NCBI RefSeq assembly: GCF_013426205.1
Contig: NC_089423.1
Coordinates: 4,402,001 to 4,466,000, forward strand
Length of the DNA stretch: 64,000 bases
Reading direction: 5' to 3'
Source of the DNA: Metarhizium brunneum
Lineage: Eukaryota; Ascomycota; Sordariomycetes; Hypocreales; Clavicipitaceae
A program made the position numbers and the translations under genes. The notes below the pieces were generated by a model. That model was not told the origin of the DNA. It searched no databases and saw only the letters and a program-made list of their open reading frames with translations. Below, piece by piece: positions 56,938 to 64,000 of this stretch (the stretch's first letter is position 1; every line of letters starts with the position of its first letter).

Positions 56938-58659
56938 ATGCCGTCCGCTGCTCTCCGCATGGCGACTCTCCGGGCCTTCGCTCGGCATGGCTGTAACGTA
57001 CGTATTACTTTGGCTCATTCGCGGCTGCAGCGTCCTTGATTCCCTTGAGCTAACACGAAGCGCCATCAGCCTTCTCCGGCCCTGACCAGGTCATTCTCCG
57101 TATCTCTACGCCGGGCTGAGATCAACAAGGTCTTCCCGTCTGCTTCAGCAGCTTTGAAGGATATGAAGCCGAACTCAACCCTGCTCTGTGGTGGATTTGG
57201 GCTTTGTGGTGTTCCCGATACCCTCATTGATGAAATCCTCCAAAAGCCTGATATCACTGGTCTCACAGCTGTTTCCAACAATGCCGGCACAGACAACTCC
57301 GGCCTCGGCAAGCTCCTCAAGACTAAGCAGGTCAAGAAGATGGTTGCTAGCTACATTGGGGAGAACAAGACATTCGAAACCATGTATCTGACCGGCGAGG
57401 TTGAGCTGGAGCTCACTCCCCAAGGAACCTTGGCTGAGCGTTGCGCGGCTGGTGGCAAGGGCATTCCGGCCTTCTACACCCCTGCTGCTTTCGGAACCGT
57501 GGTTCAAACCGGTGACTTGCCATTAAAAAACAAGGCCGACGGCACCCCAGATGAATACTCCTATCCCAAGGACGTCAAGGTGTTCAATGGCAAGTCGTAT
57601 CTACTAGAGCATGCTATTGATGGCGACTATGCCTTTGTCAAGGCCTACAAGGCAGACAAGCTCGGCAACTGCCAGTTCCGTCTTGCTGCCCACAACTTCA
57701 ATGGTGCCATGGGCCGCAATGCCAAAATGACCATTGTCGAAGCTGAGCATATTGTTGAGCCTGGTGAGATACCTCCCGAAGCCGTCCACCTGCCCGGCAT
57801 CTATGTGAAGCGCGTTATTCAGAGCACAAGTGAGAAGAATATTGAAAAGTTCACTTTTGCCAAGGATGAAAGCGACGCCGATGCCAAGGCCGCGTTGGGA
57901 ACCGGCGACACCGCCGCCAAACGTGAGCGCATTGTCAAGCGAGCAGCCAAGGAGTTCAAGAACGGCATGTACGCCAATTTGGGCATCGGCATGCCTATGC
58001 TAGCGCCGGGTTTCGTTGGTCCCGAGGTCGAAGTCCAGCTTCAGTCTGAGAATGGTATCCTTGGCTTGGGTCCTTATCCCAAGAAGGGTGACGAGGATGC
58101 CGACTTGATCAATGCTGGCAAGGAGACGGTAACCCTCAACCGTGGTGCGGCCGTCTTTGGCAGCGAGGAAAGCTTTGGCATGATTCGCAGCGGAAGAATC
58201 AACCTCACTATTTTGGGAGCTATGCAAGTAAGCGGAACTGGTGACCTTGCCAACTGGATGCTGCCCGGCAAGGTCAAAGGCTTTGGTGGTGCCATGGATC
58301 TCGTCAGCAACCCTTCCAAGACCAAGGTAGTTGTGACGATGGAGCACACCGACAAGAAGGGCAACCCCAAGATAGTCAAGCAATGCGCATTCCCCTTGAC
58401 TGGACGTGCATGCGTGTCACGAATCATTACCGAACTAGTGAGTCCTTTGATTGAGTCCTTTTCGGTCGAGGCCAGATTTTATTGGTTGCCGAAAAGCCGA
58501 GACTGAAGCTAACAACTTGACTTGCAGGGAGTTTTCGACGTTGATTTTGCACATGGCCTGAACCTTGTCGAGATAGCTGATGGCGTGACGGTTGACGAGA
58601 TTAAGAGCAAGACCGAGGCACCTTTTACCGTGTCCAAGGATCTTAAGCCCATGTTGTAA
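56938..58659 (+). CDS. succinyl-CoA:3-oxoacid CoA-transferase, mitochondrial
   Basis: Exons 56938-56997, 57070-58437 and 58528-58659 give 519 aa, normal for SCOT. The enzyme moves CoA from succinyl-CoA to acetoacetate in the mitochondrial matrix. The first 38 residues are Arg/Ser-rich and lack acids, as a presequence ([18 protein letters not shown] then [11 protein letters not shown]). Subunit-A-like ([32 protein letters not shown]) and subunit-B-like ([18 protein letters not shown]) halves are fused. The catalytic Glu is Glu347 in [12 protein letters not shown]. The last exon ([16 protein letters not shown]) completes the fold. Two phase-0 introns. Confidence 0.94.
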
Positions 58660-59293
58660 ATTTATGGGGGATTCGACAAAAAAAGAGAGTGAGCGAGGCG
58701 GATACTTGTGGACGGTGGTTAAGAGACTGCATCTTTTTAGTTTCATGTCGGGTCAACTGGAATTGACTGAGCTTCAATGTTGTTTAATCTGGCTTGGATA
58801 CTTGATAGCGACATATCTGGGGCGTTTGGTTGGCGGTTCGCGCATATCTTTGCCGAACCGCGAGTTAGCAAAGATATAAACTACATCAAATAAAATCTAA
58901 ATTTTTTTTTAAAAAAAAATGAATAAAAAAATATAATTAAGAAACCATGCATTCAAGCACGAATCGTTGAGGTGCTTTGATCTTGACACTTGAAAGGTGT
59001 CTGGTGTCAGCCCCTCCTTGGTACAAGCGCGACGCTGGACTTCAGATGATCCTGGCCTGGCCAGTGCTTAGTACTCAGTGCTCACATCATCTGGGTGCAA
59101 GGGGCAAACATTGAAGGCTTAACGGAGGCGCCAGCACCAGTCAGTCCAAGACTCCATTGACTTTAATTCTTGCATCTGCATCTGCATCTGCATTTGACTT
59201 GTACTTCAACTTTTTCCTGGCCATTTGTCTTTTCCAATCTTCGGAGCTGCGAATAGTACCGCATCATGCCGCAAGTGCCGTCTCATTCTCGCC
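58660..59293. other. intergenic region
   Basis: A/T-rich 3' flank of the CoA-transferase gene with A and T runs at about 58898-58935, then a TGCATC hexamer repeat at 59171-59192 near the next start. No gene seen. Confidence 0.6.
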
Positions 59294-60869
59294 ATGTTTG
59301 ACAAATCATCGGGCCAGGTCTACAGAGAATGGACGGTCCCACGACAGAGCCTCACCGTGCATGGTGGCGACCGAGATTGGTCTCGTCGGAGACCGTATCC
59401 TTTATTCACTCCTCGAGGGACAAAGGGTCCCCGCTCGCTGATGGACATGGCAACTCATGTTATTGCCAACAATATTGGAGATGTGACGGAGCGCCATCTT
59501 CTAGACTCAATGCCCGTCCGGCTACTTTGGCGCATCTGGCTATTTCTCGAAGCAAGGTAAATGACCCCGACAGCATGAATCTGGCAATGATGAGGTGTAT
59601 GTTTCTTTTTTTTTTCCTTTCTTCTTTTTTCCCCTTGCTCATGGCGAGGCCGAAACGCTCTTGGTGAGCTTGTTCGAAGGCTAAGTCCAATGAATGCCTA
59701 GAGGTGTTTGCCTGCATGCATGGAAACTGTTCTCCAAAATCTTGGTAGCGGACGACGAAGACAAGACTCTCGGACTGTATCGGTTCAGGCAACACATATG
59801 CCACCCGCAAGAAGAGCTCAAAATCTACACCCAGCCTTTGATGTCCCCATCAACCGACTTCATCGCACATCTGGTCATCAGCGGCGGCTGCCAGTTTAGC
59901 ACCCATGAACTGCTTTGCCTCGCGGGTATGAAGAGTCTCGGGGTGTTGGAACTCATCCAGCCAGCTGACGAGGTGCGAGCTTCATTCCCCGAGGTAAGCG
60001 ATAGGCTCATACGTGGTTGGGCAGAGATGGAAAATCCGTTCCCACTCCTACGAGTATTGCGCATCTGGAGGGACCAAGATGCTACGCAAGAATCACTTCG
60101 CTGGGTGACAAAATTTCCATCATTGGCATTGTACGATGTCATGGCTTCTCGAGGCGACTGGCCAGATCCGTCCGGTTCTGCTCTTGAGCATGGCTGGGAG
60201 ATGGCTGGTTCCGCCAGCGGCATGGAAGACTCATTGCTGCGATACCTGATGCTCTTTGCGCCCCTTGAGCAAATTCGAAGTAGTCGTCTGAGAGATCTTG
60301 CGAGAAGAGTCGACGCGGACTTGTCTTCTCTTTGCGGTGACTCTCGCTGTGCTGTAAAATTCGTCACAGACCGCCAAGCTCCCCCTTTGTTGGACTACCT
60401 GACAGATACCGCAAATGCTTACCTCCCTACCTGGGATATAGAAGCTTCTTCGAGGGATGTAGGGTCTTGCCACGGAATCGCCTTCGAAGCCTGGGCCTTT
60501 TGGCTGTACGCCTTCATCGGCCAACTGGGCGGGGACGAGGACTTGAGATCTCGTGGCGTTCAGTCCGATACTCAAGCTGTTGTCGGACCATTTATTTTGC
60601 CCTCGAAACCATTTGCCAGCTTATTCCTGGGACACAACGGTCGAGGTGGTATCACGAATACTCCATCATATGTCAGCCGAGGACTTTTTGCAACAAAGCG
60701 AATGACATTCACTCGCCCTCCCAACTTGCAAGGTCGAGACGAACCCCCTTTACCACAGAAGATGTCGAGGAAGACGACAAACTTGGCGTGGGACGATCAA
60801 GTGGAACATTCATTGCGCAGTAAAAAGAGACAGAGACTGGATGATATTTTACAGTCGCTAAGCAAATAA
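59294..60869 (+). CDS. uncharacterised fungal protein
   Basis: Exons 59294-59556 and 59702-60869 give 476 aa. I do not recognise a named domain. The N-terminal exon holds a short helical stretch (LLDSMPVRLLWRIWLFLEARG) that could be F-box-like. Leu-rich segments follow (HLVISGGCQFSTHELLCLAG, MKSLGVLELIQP, FPLLRVLRIWRDQ) that hint at leucine-rich-repeat-like turns. The C-terminus is basic (SLRSKKRQRLDDILQSLSK) and may be nuclear-localising. The intron has a long polypyrimidine tract. The splice rejoins EAR-GVCLHAWKLFSK smoothly. The start is the ATG at 59294 in the context GCCATG; the frame is open further upstream but without ATG. Confidence 0.75.
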
Positions 60870-61362
60870 CATGTGTGGAGTTTGCGGCGCGGATTTGACG
60901 AGGTGCGTGTTTCAATCTAGTAACTCGGTCCAACCATGGGTTGAGTTTTAGTGAACTCTAAGCCCAACTTTAAGCTGTAAAATAAAGTAAACCAAGTCGG
61001 TAGCTTAAAAGTTCTTGTGCATAGTGCGCAGCCATGGAAAACTAACAATGCAAATTTGGCGAAGGCCTCCAGCGCTTGGCTTGAGCCAGTTCTCCAAACC
61101 TGAACTCGTCCTGGGAAAGGATATAAAAGACGTAGCCACCCTTGAAAAGAAAAGTCATTTGTACCTTTTTTTTTTTGTGTGTGTCTCAAAGACGCTTGTC
61201 CGTATGCTTCATTGTCACAAGTGTTCCAAGTGTACACAAATGCTTTATCCCCATTCATTGCAAGAACGCAACAAAGGACAAAGGGTAAATATCATCACAG
61301 GCATGAAAATGAATTACTCGCCAGGGCCCAGGGCTCATAGCTTGCATCCCAGATCAAGCACG
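60870..61362. other. intergenic region
   Basis: Between two tandem + strand genes. Contains a T12 run with GTGTGT near 61167-61185. No gene seen. Confidence 0.5.
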
Positions 61363-62058
61363 ATGGATGAATCACAGCAATGGGTGGCATTTGCGAGATC
61401 CGTACGTGCAATTTTGTTATAAGAGGACTCGCTGCCTGCGTCCCGATTTTTGTTTCTAACTACCGCGAGACAGATGCCCTCTAGAGAAGCTGAAAAATTC
61501 AAGTCACATTGTAGTTCTTCTGGTCTGCAGATGCTTCAAATGCCCAAGTCAGGACACTCCCATCTCTTCTCTGGGAAGAAGGCACAAGATGGACTGCGCA
61601 GTCCAACCTCCGGCCCTCAACCAAATTCCACTACGTCGCGTGACAAGAACAATAAAAACTCTCCGACTTGCTTATTCTCCCGCCTTTTCAACCCTCATGA
61701 TCCTCCGTCGTCCATCTATAGCCAGGGTCATGTCAGAATCAGGCCTGTTGTCGCAGAGCCCTACGACCGTCTTTTTTCGCAGCCAGGAAACGACGAGCAG
61801 CCCGGCCCTCCTCCGTCGGAGCAACTGTGGGGAAATGTCAATGCTCGGCGCCCATCCCGCAATGTCCCTGATACCCGGCCGCTGCGAGCACAACAGGAAG
61901 ACGCTCAAATCGCGTCTGGGCAGTTCGAAGTCAACCGCCGCGCGGTTCTGGCTTCGCAGGCTGGACAGGAACTACCTGAGGGTATGAGCAGGGACTCTAT
62001 CCCAAGGTGCACCCCTTTAGAGGCATATCGATGCAGCTCTGGTGCTGATCGAACTTGA
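61363..62058 (+). CDS. small uncharacterised protein
   Basis: Exons 61363-61401 and 61474-62058 give 207 aa. The short first exon encodes MDESQQWVAFARS. The 72-nt intron has a GTACGT donor and a CTAAC branch site. The rest is polar and probably disordered, rich in Ser, Pro, Gln and Arg (FSRLFNPHDPPSSIYSQGH; RPLRAQQEDAQIASGQ). No domain is recognised. The ATG 60 nt upstream in frame (MKMNYS) is an alternative start. The good intron signals are the main support; homologues would be needed to confirm it is a gene. Confidence 0.5.
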
Positions 62059-63953
62059 TGAAGCTCCAGTTACAATGGTATACGTTTTGGCATATTAAAT
62101 GTGAATTTCTGGCGAGTCGCGTTCGAATTATCAGGTCGGTTGTATTGGATGAGAAGAGAGGGACACAGGGAAGCTTTGAAGTCATATAGATAGTAGCGAT
62201 GCATTTGCAGCTTGGATCATCTCAAGTATATTAAAAAAGTGTTACGAATAAATCGTGGTCAAAGTTTTCTCTTCATTTGTTTTAGCTGCAAGGTTTGTGA
62301 CGTCGTGACCACGGATGTTTGGTGTGCATGACTACTAGGTAACCCCCTAGTATTGCTCTGTTTCCCACAGCCGGTCGACTTGGCCTCGGCAAGGCATCTC
62401 TGATAAAAACTTAATGCCCCATCGATGCGAGTCGAGCCTTGTAATTTATAGCGCGTTCCTCGCAACGTGGAAGGCATCAAGGTCTAAAGATGTGGTGTGG
62501 ATGAGTTAACTGAGCATGACCGACATCGATTGATGACCTTGGCTTCCCGTCTGCGTGCGCAGGCATTTCGATCATGTCAACATGCAACATGCAACATGCA
62601 CAAGTATAAGCGACCCGAGAGCCATTCGTACGAGAAAAAGTCTACGCCCCCATAGCTTCACTGGGGTTGGTTGTGCAAATGCGTGTGCCGCCGGTTGAAA
62701 TTTTTATCTGAGCCACGAGCACCGAAATGCATGCAGAACAAATGGTAAGATCGACGGTTGGGATCCGATCTTTCCTCCAGTTTCCCCTCCGGTGACATCC
62801 ATTGAAGTGAGTGAAAGCCAGAGTGAATATGAAGGATTGATATTTTCTAGTAGGTTGAAGAAGAGAAGAGAAGAAAAAAGTCGAAAGCTGAGGCTCCCGC
62901 AAGATATGGATGGGAAGTGGCTCCAGGGCGGGCCGGAAGAAAGATGAGCCTGTGCCGTTTGTTTGTCCACAGAAGGGCGAACTTGGAAGGACTCGGCGCC
63001 CATTCACAACCCAGATACAAAGCATTATTACCTGCACACTGGTCATGCTGCAACACGCGGCGTTTAACTGGCCACGCACCGAGGCGACTTTTTGTTAGTG
63101 GGCGGCTGCTCCCGCGAACCTATCCTCAGTCACCTCGATGACCTGGCCAGAAATGACATCTGGAATTATCTGGGAGCCAACCGCGAATACAGGCCAAGGA
63201 ATGCCGATGTGTGTGTGTCACACAAGAGCTCCAAGTCGCCGAATGCTTGCCCAATGGAAGCGGTAGGGGTAGTAAGGTCTAAAGCATGGTGACTTCCCTA
63301 TGTCAGGGGTCCTCAGCGTAGCAAGCATCAAGTGGCCGTAGTTTTATTGTCAACCATGTCAAGCTCAATAGAAAGACGCATGCGCCTCATGTGCTCGTGT
63401 GAGCACCAAATGATAGGACACGCCGGCTTCCCGCCTTGCAGCCCCGAACCTTGACTCACAATCTCGCAATCTCACCACGATTCTGCATGCCTGACTCACC
63501 ACCCCTTTGGCCAACCTCATTGTGATGAATCTGGGAGCTTTGTCTGCCTGCCAAGGAAAATCCCTGTAGTGCGAATCACATCTCCCTCGATCAAAGCAAA
63601 CGGCTTGCAGGTTTGTTAGCTTGGCTCGCTGGGCTATCCTTCATCTTCAAACGGCCACTCCGTTTACCATCTTGCCTCTTTTGTTTGGTCAGCCAGACAG
63701 CACTTGAGCGCAACTGCCCAAAAATCAACCCCGCTACCCCGCCTCAGCGCCACCGAAACATTTCTACTTTCTTCTGCCCATTGCATTGTGCAAATCGATA
63801 CGTTCCTACCGTTTCGGCCTGATATCCTTATCGTTTTGCTTTTTATCTCCTTCAAAGGGGTCGACGGTTCTTCTCTGACCTCAACCCAAGGCAAACATCC
63901 CGCTGCTCCCATTCTTCGTTCTTCTACATCTTTATCAATTTCTACCACCCAAC
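62059..63953. other. intergenic region
   Basis: No supported gene. The last 500 bp are C/T-rich, as expected for the promoter and leader of the gene starting at 63954. Confidence 0.5.
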
Positions 63954-64000
63954 ATGGCCGGCGGCTCAGCAGCTGGTTCTCGCGGTCGCGCTGGAAAATT
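63954..64000 (+). CDS. 5' end of a gene cut by the window edge
   Basis: An ATG in the context CCAACATGG follows a long pyrimidine-rich leader and opens a frame MAGGSAAGSRGRAGKF that runs off the window. The Gly/Ser/Arg start resembles fungal PP28/PDAP1-type phosphoproteins, but 15 residues are too few to name it. Confidence 0.5.
   Translation, partial: MAGGSAAGSRGRAGK

Noticed and set aside
1..64000. CRISPR arrays, IS elements, rRNA genes or transposase/reverse-transcriptase remnants
   Set aside because: None seen; the only repeats are short microsatellites, minisatellites and the dispersed 9-10-bp motifs. The gene structure is that of a fungal nuclear genome.

Overview
This window is nuclear DNA from a filamentous ascomycete, most likely a member of Hypocreales (Sordariomycetes). 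The evidence is the gene architecture: short GT-AG introns of about 50-150 nt with CTAAC/CTGAC-type branch sites, pyrimidine-rich leaders, and orthologues of Slm1, Cho1, Pom152, Utp22, ApsB/Mto1 and a metacaspase that read as Pezizomycotina versions. It is a core, housekeeping-rich segment. I see no transposon, CRISPR array, rRNA, convincing tRNA or secondary-metabolite backbone gene. All exon models were built by hand. For every model reported as complete, the exon lengths sum to a multiple of three.

Layout, left to right. 2384-5365 (+) is an Slm1-type PH-domain TORC2 effector. 6657-7680 (-) is phosphatidylserine synthase. 8913-11509 (-) is a zincin metalloprotease with a C-terminal jacalin domain. 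15616-16792 (+) is a Whi5/Nrm1-type G1/S repressor. 18466 to about 20115 (-) is an uncharacterised protein whose 5' end is unresolved, with a membrane-protein-like open frame upstream of it (20291-20943). 22559-25192 (+) is a Ser/Thr/Pro-repeat single-pass membrane protein. 25406-27460 (-) is a seven-exon flavin monooxygenase. 28100-29480 (-) is a DEDDh RNA exonuclease. 34510-36364 (+) is a metacaspase.

37235-41198 (-) is the ApsB/Mto1 microtubule-organising coiled coil. 42688-44795 (+) is an FBXO21-like F-box protein. 45195-46731 (-) is a UCH37-type deubiquitinase. 47527-51440 (+) is the pore membrane protein Pom152. 51839-55244 (-) is Utp22. 56938-58659 (+) is mitochondrial succinyl-CoA:3-oxoacid CoA-transferase. 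59294-60869 (+) and 61363-62058 (+) are two uncharacterised proteins, and the 5' end of one more gene begins at 63954 (+).

The genes do not form one pathway. They cover membrane signalling and lipid synthesis (Slm1, Cho1), cell cycle and cytoskeleton (Whi5-like, ApsB), protein turnover (F-box, UCH37-like, metacaspase, metalloprotease), nuclear pore and ribosome assembly (Pom152, Utp22), and ketone metabolism. Strand alternates almost gene by gene. The confidently anchored convergent gaps run from about 0.2 to 1.7 kb and the divergent gaps from about 0.8 to 5.0 kb.

The most unusual signals are outside the coding regions or in splicing. A 9-bp motif, TACTCCGTA or its complement, recurs 11 times, only in gene-free DNA. 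A 10-bp palindrome, TACYTARGTA, recurs seven times, also only in gene-free DNA. Two introns use GC-AG ends. The one in the UCH37-type gene is stop-free, a multiple of three and sits exactly at the active site, so its retention would still make a full-length protein.
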